From positions 35,209,396 to 35,273,395 of the forward strand of contig NC_063054.1 in the NCBI RefSeq assembly GCF_018812025.1: DNA of 64,000 nt. Direction: 5' to 3'. This document shows, piece after piece, positions 31,736 through 42,719 of the stretch. This stretch comes from Megalobrama amblycephala (taxonomy: Eukaryota > Chordata > Actinopteri > Cypriniformes > Xenocyprididae). The stretch's first letter is position 1. Every line of letters starts with the position of its first letter. The notes under the pieces were generated by a model that had not been told where the DNA came from, searched no databases, and saw nothing but the letters and a program-made list of their open reading frames with translations. A program made the translations under genes and the position numbers.

Positions 31736-31811
31736 TTACGGGAACTGTTTTGTTTCGCAAACGTTTTGCAGGAGTTTGTTTTGGTATCCAGCGTACATTT
31801 TAAACATCTAA

Positions 31812-32236
31812 TGCGTTCATATATAACGCGAAACCGTATGTTTGAATAAAATTGCCACTGCTCCGTTGAAAAGTTTTAATAATATCCATGAAGGATAAAT
31901 GAAAACGCTTCTATTTTGCATTCAGTTCTGCAGTTTAATAGACTAGTATTTACAAAAAAACTACAAAAAGTTTAACTGAAAAATTCACTTGGTCTGTGTT
32001 TGACTGACAAACTTACATCATACAATTTAAAAAGTTCAGAATCCTTCAGTATATATACTGAAGGATATATATGTATATACACTGCCCTTCAAAAGTTTGG
32101 AAACACCCCTGGCAAAGTGTGGTTTTGGATGATATCAGCATAAATCCTTGTCATTTTTTGGTGCAAATACATTACAGTCACTTGACATTATCATGAAGAC
32201 CACCAATAAATAATATTACATAATAATGGCAATATA
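31812..32236. other. No gene seen
   Basis: AT-rich sequence with fragments of the dispersed family whose ends read CTTCAAAAGTTTGG (about 32085) and a short ATATATAC palindrome near 32050. Nothing coding was found. Confidence 0.5.
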
Positions 32237-33182
32237 TACAGTACAGTCCAAAAGTTTGGAACTACTAAGATTTTTAATGTTTTTAAAAGAAGTTTGGTCT
32301 GCTCACCAAGGCTACATTTATTTAATTAAAAATACAGTAAAAAACAGTAATATTGTGAAATATTATTACAATTTAAAATAACTGTGTACTATTTAAATAT
32401 ATTTGACAATGTAATTTATTCCTGTGATGCAAAGCTGAATTTTCAGCATCGTTACTCCAGTCTTCAGTGTCACATGATCCTTCAGAAATCATTCTAATAT
32501 GCTGATTTGCTGCTCAATAAACATTTATGATTATTTTCAATGTTGAAAACAGTTGTGTAGCCTACTTTTTTTTTCAGGATACCTTGATGAATAGAAAGTT
32601 CAAAAGAACAGCATTTATCTGAAATACAAAGCTTCTGTAGCATTATACACTACCGTTCAAAAGTTTGGGGTCAGTAAGAATTTTTATTTTTATTTATTTG
32701 AAAAGAAATTAAAGAAATTAATACTTTTATTCAGCAAGGATGCATTAAATCAATCAAAAGTGGCAGTAAAGACATTTATAATGTTACAAAAGATTAGATT
32801 TCAGATAAACACTGTTCTTTTGAACTTTCTATTCATCAAATAATCCTGAAAAAAAATATTGTACACAAATATTTTGTACAATTGTACACATTAAATGTTT
32901 CTTGAGCAGCAGATCAGCATATTAGAATGATTTCTGAAGGATCATGTGACACTGAAGACTGGAGTAATGATGCTGAAAATTCAGCTTTGCATCACAGGAA
33001 TAAATTACTTTGTGAAATATATTCAAATAGAAAACAGTTATTTTAAATTGTAATAATATTTCACAATATTACTGTTTTTACTGTATTTTTAATTAAATAA
33101 ATGTAGCCTTGGTGAGCAGACGAAACGTCTTTTAAAAACATTAAAAATCTTAGTGGTTCCAAACTTTTGGACTGTACTGTAC
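32237..33182. mobile_element. 946-bp fold-back repeat (two inverted copies of one family)
   Basis: Termini TACAGTACAGTCCAAAAGTT and its complement AACTTTTGGACTGTACTGTA. Both arms carry GAAGGATCATGTGAC / GTCACATGATCCTTC and the ATTCAGCATC / GATGCTGAAAAT signature in mirror orientation. Another family terminus, TTCAAAAGTTTGGGGTCAGT, sits near the centre (about 32654). Confidence 0.85.
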
Positions 33183-33189
33183 ATGTCAG

Positions 33190-33775
33190 TACAAGTCAGA
33201 CATGCCCCTTTGCCAGCTGTGATGCCTGGTTACTGGTTTAAACTTGGCCCAGGTTTGTAAGATTTTTGGGTCAGCACACCTTAATAGATTCCACTGAAAC
33301 TGTTGATCATTTGTTTTGGGAATGTCCCTTTACTTTGTCTTTCTGGAATAATATTGATGCTCTGATTGTCCAAAATGTTTTTTGTAACTTTTCTTTATCA
33401 TATAGACACATTCTTTTTGGGTTTTATGTTAAAGACAATAATCTACTTAATGCAAGTTTTTGTATAAACCTTCTTTTATTTATTGGAAAGTTTTATATCC
33501 ATAAGTGTAAATACATGAAAAGTAAACCCCACTTTAACTTTTTTTAAAACAACAATTGAAGATGTATTTAAATACAATTTCAACTTCTATTAACAAGAAA
33601 GCAATGAAAACATCCAGAATTTGTGCCATGTTTAATATTCTTCCTTAATATATGTTTATTTATTTACCCTCTTTTTTCCCTTATTTTTCTCTTCTCTAAT
33701 TTCTGAAATATTGTTTATTTTTTGCATGTACCAACGTGTTCTGTTTGTGAATATTGCAATAAAAAAACACCTTAA
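33190..33775 (+). mobile_element. 3' end of an L1-type LINE (dead)
   Basis: The reading frame at 33266-33547 matches the C-terminal tail of fish L1-type reverse transcriptase ORF2: ETVDHLFWECPFTLSFWNN, ILFGFYVK and INLLLFIGKFYIHKCKYMK. Upstream RT and endonuclease parts are missing, as expected from 5' truncation. It ends near TTGCAATAAAAAAAC. Confidence 0.75.
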
Positions 33776-33939
33776 TAGCTTCAACAGTTGATAGCCAATT
33801 AAGTTTAGAATACAATGAACCAATCAGAACCCAGTTTAGGTCAGATAGCTGCTAATGGTGCATATTTTGATGAATCGAAAATTTTTGTTTTTTTCTATGT
33901 ATAAATTGTGTATATAATGAAGTATGTATATATATATGC

Positions 33940-34330
33940 TGTCAAATCAATTAATCATAAATGTTTGTAACTAATATGTGTGTATTGATTACATAGGCTA
34001 TTAAATACATACATAAACAATTCTCACTATTAACTACGACATTTGCCCTAATAAACTCCTAATTTACTACTTATTAATAGCTAGTAAGGCAGTTGTTAAG
34101 TTTAGGTATTGGGTAGGAATAAGGAATGTAGAATATGGTCATGCAGAATAAGGCATTAATACATGCTTTATAAGTATTAATAAACAGCCAATATCCTAAT
34201 ATGCAGCCAAATAAACAACTAGTTATTAGTGAGAATTGGACCCTAAACTAAAGTGTTACCATATATATATATACACAGACACACAACTTTTATGTTATGT
34301 TGGCTTAATCACAATTAATCGATATATATG
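33940..34330. mobile_element. Nested MITEs
   Basis: Outer pieces CTGTCAAATCAATTAATC (33940) and CACAATTAATCGATATAT (34310) look like ends of the GGGCTGTCAAAC family seen at 7086. Between them (about 34020-34258) is a second element that begins TTCTCACTATTAACTA and ends TAGTTATTAGTGAGAATTGG then AAAGTGTTACC. Confidence 0.6.
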
Positions 34331-34339
34331 TGTGTTTGT

Positions 34340-37300
34340 GTGTATCATTTTAAAATAATCATTAAATCATTGGATATTAATAGTCTATTCAATAATTGCT
34401 CATATTATATCATGCCTCGGTGTTCAGACGAATCATCTCAACACTCAGACAGACTGCAATATGAGCAGGTGAAACTCTCTTTCCCCACACAAACAGCTCA
34501 ATACAGAGAGACGCTCTTACATACGGTGACTGCTGGCAGTGTACAATTACAGAGTGTTCTTGGCACAAACACAATATAAACATTTCATGTAGGCCAATCT
34601 GTTCAAATGTAAAAGGATAAAAAGGGAAATAAATATGAGTGACAGACAGACAGACAGACAGATGATGGTGTATGATTAGTCTTTTCAGGTTCAGCTCAGG
34701 ATTAGTCAACGTGTGCGACCGACCGCTAATGATTCAAATGGCCGAAATAAAATGATGGCTTGCTGGACTTCTTCTTTTTTGGCATGATTCAGTTTTTTAG
34801 CAAATACTGAAGTTTATAGCCCGCCAGATGTCTGGTGTGTCGGATGTTCACAACAGCTTGAATTAGACTTTAGTTTCTTCCCCTGTTTGACTTACAAATG
34901 TTTAGATATTAGTGGAGTTCATATTTAAATCCTGATGTCAACTTGTATTGATGCAATACATACAATATACAAGGCTTTTGGTTGATTCTTTGTTGATTCT
35001 TTAATAGAGAAACCAAAAGCATCATGCACAAAGCAACTTTTGCAGGAATGCAAAGGCATTATAAATCCACTGTATTTTGCCTTAGGAAATCTTTTGCAAA
35101 AAATGTAGGAGCTTGAAAGCACCGTGCAGGGCTCCTCCATTACTGAAACTGCTGCATTATCTCCTGTTTAAGTGTGTGAATAGTGAATAAATGTGCATCG
35201 GCCATAATTGAATTTTATGTTTGTGTCTTTCCGATTATATCATATTTCCAGAGTCGGAAATGGGCTTGTGTTCGGAACAATGTCTGGTTGCTGCTCAGTC
35301 TTTATCATTGTCTTGAGTTTATTAATATGATCATGAAATGCAGAAGTGTTGTACTCAGCATTGCTCATCAGGATCTGAATGTGAACATTCAGCCATTGAA
35401 GGAGGAATTGAACTCTGATCACGTCTGGTCACGTTTCATGCCATTTTTTACCCTTTTGGGTTGATATTTTTGCACTTTTTCCTGTAATTTCTGCACTTTT
35501 TGTGAGATCTTCAAAAAGAGACACATATTGAAGTTCTTATGCATTAAATTTAACTTGAGAATGAAAATTGAATCTTGATGACTCTTCTGATGATACAATA
35601 ATAGCTGCCAGATAATAAATGTGGAAGAGGAAGTTTGTCTGTGTGTGAGAGGTGAGGCATAGAGGTGATTGTGTCTGCGGTTTGTCTGTGTATTTCAGTG
35701 CATGCCAGTGCAAAATATCCAGGAACTGGTTGGATGGATGGATTTAATCATATATAATTTTAAGCCATACTCATAGATTCAAACGAGATGCTCATTAAAG
35801 GCCTGTGGATGTGATATCTTATTTTATTATTTGAGATGAAATCAGTTACGTAGAACAGTGGTTATGTTATATGGTTTATTTGACCAGAGAGTGCCATGAT
35901 TGACCACTACAAAAATACTAAGAGAGTATGTTTTACACATTTTTAGATTTTTTACCAAAATGTCTTACTTTTCTGAACACCCCACAACATTAATGACATA
36001 TTTAACTTCCAGAAAAACATATTTTCCCATCTCAGGCATCAAATCCCTATTATTATTGGTCATTATTTTAAGTTATGGGCACTATGGGAACTCTCTGAAT
36101 ATTATTATAAAATGTATTTGTGATAAAATCAACATTTTCCTATTAATCAGATGTCCCTCACACTGATTCAGTAATTGCAAATATAAAAGTTACATAAAAT
36201 CTCACACTTTTGCTATACTAAAGCTTGAAATGGGCACTTTTTGTGAAAAGCAACCTCATCATTTTTGGCTTAACTTCAGAATTTGAACTAAAATCAGTAT
36301 TGTTATGATTGCTCTGAACATTTCAGACAGAATTCAACTAACTTTAAATGACTTTTTCATAAACTTAACAAAAAATAAATAAAATAATAATAATAATAAT
36401 AATAAAAATGTAGGTGTGACGGGGTTGTGATTTTTTTGCCCAAATTGTTCACTGCTCTAAATCTAGTGAATAAATGGAGAGCACATGGCATGCATGATAT
36501 TAAGAAATCATTAATAATTTTCACAAGTAATAGTTTTCTATCTTTAATTGATGTAACGGGGTTGAGTCGTTAAGCTTGACAAACACAATTTAACAACATA
36601 ATTTAGTTATAATTATTAAAGAAGGTGGTAAAGTGCTCTATGATGTCACTTCCTATTAATGATGTCACATAAGTATCAGTTCATTATGGTTTGTGAAACA
36701 GGGTTGAGGGGTTACTGTGGTATGGAACTAAATAATGTGATTTAAATGAATAATCATGAATTTACTTAGAAAAAAAAACATTACCAGCAAAAAAGCACAG
36801 ATGGATATTTATGGGAATGGCAAAGTGAATGGATTTTTTTCTCATTTTATTATTCATATTGCAAGTACACTTTCATAGAAGGCCTTGAGGGACATGACAA
36901 AATAAGTGGAGTCAACTGAAAAAAAAAATAATAATAATTTCTAATATGAAGATAAAATGATTGTCATGTTTTTAAACATTATTAAAGGAGACATTTCAGT
37001 TCATACAAAAAGCTTTTAAAAATATATTTTGGTGATCCAATAGATAAAATACACTGAAAAAGGTTAGAAGAACTCAAATCGTTTGGTCAGGTCTGTCAGG
37101 TGCTTCAATCTTTTAGGGCCTCCCATTTTATGGAATTAGTTTTAATGAATATATTTTGTTTTAATTCAGTTTTAATTAAATTTTAACAAACATACTTTCT
37201 CATTAGAACATAAACATATTTTATATTACTAGAAAAAAATGAAATAACCATTAAACATGAATGTATTATGCAAAAATTTAAGACATTTACCCTTGTATAA

Positions 37301-37990
37301 CCTATCTGGCATAAAGGGTTCTTTAAAATTGAGTTCTAGAACCCTATTGAACCTTTTTTTCTAAGTGTAGCAACATTCAGTCTGGTTTTAATTGCAAAAT
37401 ATTGTCTGCAGTAATATCACTGCAAGCACTGTAACTTAAGGAAAGGGAGCAAGAAAGTCAGTTATAAACTCATATACTGCTATGCTGATATTGCATCTGA
37501 CCTGTAGCTGTTTTTGAGAAATGAAAATTGTTAAACAGCAGGAGAATGAGTGTCTTTAAAGAGTTGGACATTTAAGCCACACATAATGACATGGAGTTGT
37601 CATTGCATTAGATAACAAAGTATCAAAGAAAGTGCCTGTGTCTGTTTTTCTCATAACAAACTTTACTTTTCAGAGCCATTTTTGCCCTTTTTTTAAACTT
37701 TTAACTGGCGTAACATCAAAGTGATTTTGTATGTATGTGAATTCAGTTTCCCTCAAATTCAAACAGGTGTTATAATAGCAGAGAAACCGCAGGAGCAGCT
37801 CACACCTGCGTTTCACAACCACAAACTGTCAACAGTGTTTTATCTTCATTCTGATCACGATATTTGTTATTTTATCAACTTTTGAGAGGTTTTCTGCTTA
37901 GAAACGTGTACTGATGTTTCTGTAAAATAAATGCCATTAGTTTGATATTTTGTTATGTAAGACAAAGACTTTCTGACTGTATTCTATACT
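34340..37990. other. Spacer, no gene recognised
   Basis: Mostly single-copy-looking DNA with short simple repeats (GACA at 34645, GGATG at 35735, AAT at 36385). It holds a fragment of the GGGTTCTTTA family at 37310-37370 and scattered GGGGTTG-containing lines at 36415-36720. Short ORFs (34410, 35183, 35900) resemble nothing known. It could hold fos/jdp2 enhancers, but sequence alone does not show it. Confidence 0.45.
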
Positions 37991-38029
37991 GTATTAGACA
38001 GTAATGGCACATTCACACCAAGAACGATA

Positions 38030-38480
38030 ACTATAAAGAACACTGCTTCGGAGCTTTGCGAATCGAATCAGTGACTCGGATCTCCTATCAAATGGCTAAA
38101 CTGCTGAAATCACGTGACTTTGGCGCTCCGAGTGACTGATTCGATTCGTAAAGCTCCGAAGCGGTGTTTGGAAATCGGCCCATCACTAGATATTGTTGAA
38201 AAGTCATTATTTAGTTTTGTTGGCACACAAAAAGTATTCTGGTCGCTTTATAATATTAATATTGAACCACTGTAGTCACATGAACTGATTTAAATATGTT
38301 TTTATGGATCTTGAGAGAGGAAGTGTCATTGCTGTGAATGCAGGCCTCACAGAGCCATCGGATTTCATCAAAAATATCTTAATTTGTGTTCTGAAGATGA
38401 ATGAAGGTCTTACGGATGTGGAACGGCATGAGGGTGAGTAATAAATGACATTATTTTAATTTTTGGGTGAACTAACCTTT
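38030..38480. repeat. Second copy of the 6.1-6.56 kb element
   Basis: Shares CTTTATAATATTAATATTGA, ATGAACTGATTTAAATATG and the GGGTGAACTAACC end with 6100-6562. It begins with a palindrome around CTTCGGAGCTTTGCG / CGTAAAGCTCCGAAGC. It is embedded in another fold-back whose arms (38500-38640 and 38740-38850) share CAGCTG, TTGACAGCCAATCAGAATCC and GATATCGTT. Confidence 0.7.
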
Positions 38481-39207
38481 AATTTGTTGTCTGCCGCTTT
38501 AAATGCTTGAGCTCTTTACAGCAGGATGGATTCTGATTGGCTGTCAATGTTTTCAATCGTACATCAGCTGGAAAAAATCATCCTGAAAGTGATTCCAACG
38601 ATATCGTTCCTCGGTGACATTATTGTTATAGTTGTGGTGTGAACTCTTTTATTCTTTTATATTTTAGAACTATATCTTTATCGTTATATTATTGTCCTTG
38701 GTGTGAACGGGCCTTAATAGAATACAATCTTTATTGGCACCGAGAAACGATATCGTTGTAATCACTTTCAGAACGATTTTTTTTCCAGCTGATGAACGAA
38801 GAAAACATTGACAGCCAATCAGAATCCATTCTGCTTTAAAGCGCACGCTTAGAATGGACCCTTTTCACAGACTGTGATGACGCGTTTTAACGGTCATCAG
38901 CAAAATATAAAAGTTTTTTTATATTTTCATTTAAAAAAAAAAAATGTATGTATATTTATAACACTTAATACTTAGTATTGTATTACTTTTTCATCAGATT
39001 ACAAAAAAACTGGTTAACGCTGCTGTGAGGGTGTTTCTAATACAGCAGCTGTGGGAGTGACGGTAAGTAGACATCTTTCTCTCTCTTCTGGCTGCCATTA
39101 TCAATCGCTCTCTATTTTTTTTCCTCTTTTTGAAAGTTGTGAAAACACTATTGTTGAGTTTATCTTTTTCTATTTGAGAAAATGGGAACACAAAAAAATA
39201 TATTTAA

Positions 39208-40174
39208 AGGTGCCCTAGAATTGAAAATTGAATTGACCTCGGCATAGTTAAATAATTAGAGTTCTGTACATGGAAATGACATACAGTGAGTCTCAAATAC
39301 CATTGTTTCCTTCTTCTTATGTAAATTTGATTTGTGCAAAAGACCTCTGAAGAACAGACGAATCTCAACATAACACTGACTGTGACGCAAGAGTCGTGAT
39401 CATTAATATGTACGCCCCTAATATTTGCATATGCCAGCCCATGTTCAAGGCATTAGACAAGGCAGTATTAACTTCTGGAGCAGCACAGCTGAATCAACAG
39501 ACTTTATGCAGGTAAGCAAGCAAGGACAATAGCGAAAAATGGCAGATGGATCAATAATAACTGACATGATCCATGATATCATGATATTTTTAGTGATATT
39601 TGTAAACTGTCTTTCTAAATGTTTGTTAGCATGTTGCTAATGTACTGTTAAATGTGGTTAAAGTTACCATCGTTTCTTACTGTAATCACGACCAGCCATG
39701 TCGTTATTTTCATTTTTAAACACTTGCAGTCTGTATAATTCATAAACGCATCTTCATTCTTTATAAATCTCTCCAACAGTGTGTAATGTTAGCTTTAGCC
39801 ACGGAGCACTATCAAACTCATTCAGAATCAAATGTAAACATCCATAAAAATAATTATCATACTTACATGATCTGATATGCAGCATCACAAACACTTTGTA
39901 AAGATCCATTTTGAGAGAGCTGTGTGAACTTATTCTATTGTTTATAAAATGTATTATGGAATTGAGACTCTTGCCAGCTTGGGGGCGGGGAGCGCGAGCA
40001 TTTAAAGGGGACACGCACTGAATCGGCGCATATTTAATTACACCCCAAAATAGGTAGTTAAAACTTTGTATATTAAAAAATCTATGGGGTATTTTGAGCT
40101 GAAACTTCACAGACACATTCAGGGGACACCTTAGACTTATATTACATCTTGTGAAAAAGTGTTCTAGGGCACCT
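39208..40174 (+). mobile_element. 967-bp TTAA-flanked element, inverted partner at 48.9 kb
   Basis: Termini AGGTGCCCTAGAA and TTCTAGGGCACCT are perfect inverse complements. TTAA lies at both edges (39204-39207, 40175-40178). A nearly full-length copy in the opposite orientation is at 48929-49902. There is no transposase ORF. It is inserted into an older repeat with ends GACCCTTTTCACAG (38868) and GTGAAAAGGGTC (40251-40262). Confidence 0.88.
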
Positions 40175-40249
40175 TTAATGTATTTTCTCATTCACCGCCA
40201 TAGAATTTTACCCAACAATGACGACTTCCACTTCTGAGAAACCCGGACA

Positions 40250-40790
40250 AGTGAAAAGGGTCTGGTGTTGTTCGTCCCTGGTGTGAACCCAGGTCAAAAA
40301 AAAGTACATTTCTATAATATACTTAAAGTGCTCTATTTTCGTGCACTAATTTTGTACTTAATATACTAAAAATTCTTCTTTGCTACTTCTTAAGATCATC
40401 TTAAGAACATCTAAGTGTACTCAACTGTGCTATTTTGAGACAGCATGAAATATGAACTAAAATCTGCTTTTAATATACTATCTCTGTATTTAAAAAATTT
40501 ATTTAGATATCACTTATAGTACATTTGAACCCATAGTGTACTACAAGTGGTATCTAATAAATAATAAAAATACAGAGATAGTATATTAAAAGTGTCTCAA
40601 AATAGCACAGTTGAGTACACTTAGATGTTCTTAAGATGATCTTAAGAAGTACTAAAGAAGAATTTTTAGTAAATTAAGTAGAAAATTAGTGCGCGAAAAT
40701 AGAGCACTTTAAGTAGCCTATATTATAGAAGTGTACTTTTCTTTCACCTGGGTTCACACCAGAGACGAACAACACCAGACCCTTTTCACT
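40250..40790. mobile_element. 541-bp near-perfect palindrome
   Basis: The left arm begins AGTGAAAAGGGTCTGGTGTT and the right arm ends AACACCAGACCCTTTTCACT. Inner pairs include CTTAAGATCATCTTAAGAAC with its mirror and ATACAGAGATAGTATATTAA. The centre is around CCATAGTGTACTACAAG. Non-autonomous, no ORF. Confidence 0.85.
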
Positions 40791-40901
40791 GGGAACTTTG
40801 GGTCTTTATTATATATATATTTTTTCGAAATAGTTTAGAGGAAAACAGTGTAAAAAATAAATAAGATTAAATTAAAACAAATCTTTTTGATTTAAAAAAC
40901 G

Positions 40902-40910
<9 letters not shown>

Positions 40911-40968
<58 letters not shown>
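40911..40968. repeat. (TA)n microsatellite
   Basis: About 58 bp of pure TA between the palindrome and the jdp2 promoter. Confidence 0.95.
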
Positions 40969-40971
<3 letters not shown>

Positions 40972-41284
40972 AAAAAACATACCAATACAGTACTATAGTG
41001 AGTAGGAACAAATAATAACATAATAGAAACTAAATATTTTCCAAATAATATTTTACACATTTTATCATAAAGTGAACTCAAATAGATTTTTCCACATCTT
41101 TTTTTTTTAAATAGCCAAAAATAACTTGATTCGTTTTTTCGTGGGTTGATTACTGAAACTCATTCTAGTAAGATAAACATATGAGCTCATCATGTTCAAT
41201 TGTTGATGTTTTGACGGGATATCCCGCGCTGGTGGCTTCACAGGGAGTCCCAGGCTGCTGTTGCTGTGTTGTGTTATTCGGTTG

Positions 41285-41460
41285 CTATGGGGCGGGGCCT
41301 AACCCTCGTTCTCTTATTTTTATAACGTCTGCTGGCGTCACGCCGCGGAGAGTTCCGCATTCCACAGCGCCAAGCGATATATAAACGCGCTGATGCAACG
41401 GGAACAAACGCACAATCGAGCTGAACGGACGAGCAACCGCCAACTCTCAGAGCAAAACAA
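41285..41460 (+). promoter_or_regulatory. jdp2: jdp2 promoter and probable non-coding first exon
   Basis: A GC box GGGGCGGGGCC (about 41289), a CRE-like GGCGTCACG (about 41334) and TATATAAA (41378-41385) predict a start near 41410. The short exon would end at the strong donor CAAAACAA|GTAAGT (41460/41461) and splice to the coding exon at 42715 or 42718. The exon is inferred from promoter and donor quality plus position. Confidence 0.65.
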
Positions 41461-42719
41461 GTAAGTGCTTTATTTTGAGGGGTTTTAATGCATTCAATCG
41501 GGCAAAAATCGATCACAAAGGGAAACGAGTTGAATTAGACAAGACATAAAGGTCGAACATATATAACTGCTGCACTTCAAATGATTTCATATTTAAATAA
41601 TACAGAAGTGCAATGACAATGAGAAGAAATAAAAGCTCGAGAAGAATAAAATCATGTTAGTGCATCACTGATGTCCTGAATGTATTTTTTCTGGTTATTT
41701 ACTGCATACTAAAGTACATTATGTACCCTACTTTAACTCAGTGTATTGTTTAAATCCAGGCTTTTAGGTCCATAAATGTATTTAAAATGTCTTTTTTATT
41801 ATTTTTTCGATACATTAATAATCTGTTCATCTGTATAGAAAGTGGCAATATAAGTTATTAATGAAAAATTGAAAGTTTTTTTGGGGGAAATCAGGCGTCT
41901 CCAGGGTCTTGATGCATCTTTAATGTTTGAGGCCCCTTGTTTGAATGTCTAAATAAAGAGTAACATTGGTAGCTGACATGTCTTGCAATGTAACACCCCA
42001 TCTAAAACTATTCTGCAACAACATTTTTATATGCTTATGTTTTTATACATACATGTTTTACACTTAAAATTAATTTGTCACACTATAGGATTATTGAAAT
42101 CAACTGCAAAACACCTAAAACTTAAAAAAATAGTCACCAGTACCTATATGCTCCCATACATTTATGTAAATCTATCTATAAGAATGTCCTTTTTATTAAG
42201 TGATTCACTTCCAAAAGTCAAAATACAAATGCAGAAATAAAGAAACCATGCAGAAATGTTGCAAAAAACACGTGATTTGTTTTTACTCTTAGTAAAGTTT
42301 TTCTTAAGAAGCATGCAGACTGTAGTCAGTAGCTGCTGCGAAAGACTTCAAGAGTTTTCTAGCACAGAAACATGTTTGACTGTTACATAATCCTGTAATG
42401 GCCTTTACAGACAATTCAAGAGCTGTTTTAAGCCTCGGTTTTAACATGCGTAGGTGTTGTTTTTGCTCTTGGGAATCTTGAAATTTCCCTATAACTCTCT
42501 GAGAAGCAGAGTTTGTGTTCCTCTTATGGAAACTTCATTATTCTCTGTGACTTTCCACAGAAAACACACATTATTAAACTTATTCCAAAGCAAAAACTTG
42601 TTAAAAGCTCAATGAATGCCTATTGCATAAGCACTTGTATCTGTAAAAGACACTTCAAAACTTCATGCATGATCAACAACAAAAATACTGACATCTCTTT
42701 CTTTCTTTCTGAAGCAGCA

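Noticed and set aside
31617..31811. Short ORF after the orphan CArG block
   Set aside because: No homology, and a better reading is a non-coding exon with a donor at 31731.
39754..40191. 145-residue ORF on minus, with a relative at 48987-49217
   Set aside because: Both lie within copies of the TTAA element; the similarity reflects the repeat, and frames are not preserved over its length.
42513..42719. Upstream in-frame extension of JDP2 from 42513
   Set aside because: It is intron sequence before a pyrimidine-tract acceptor; the protein family begins at MMPGQIPDP.
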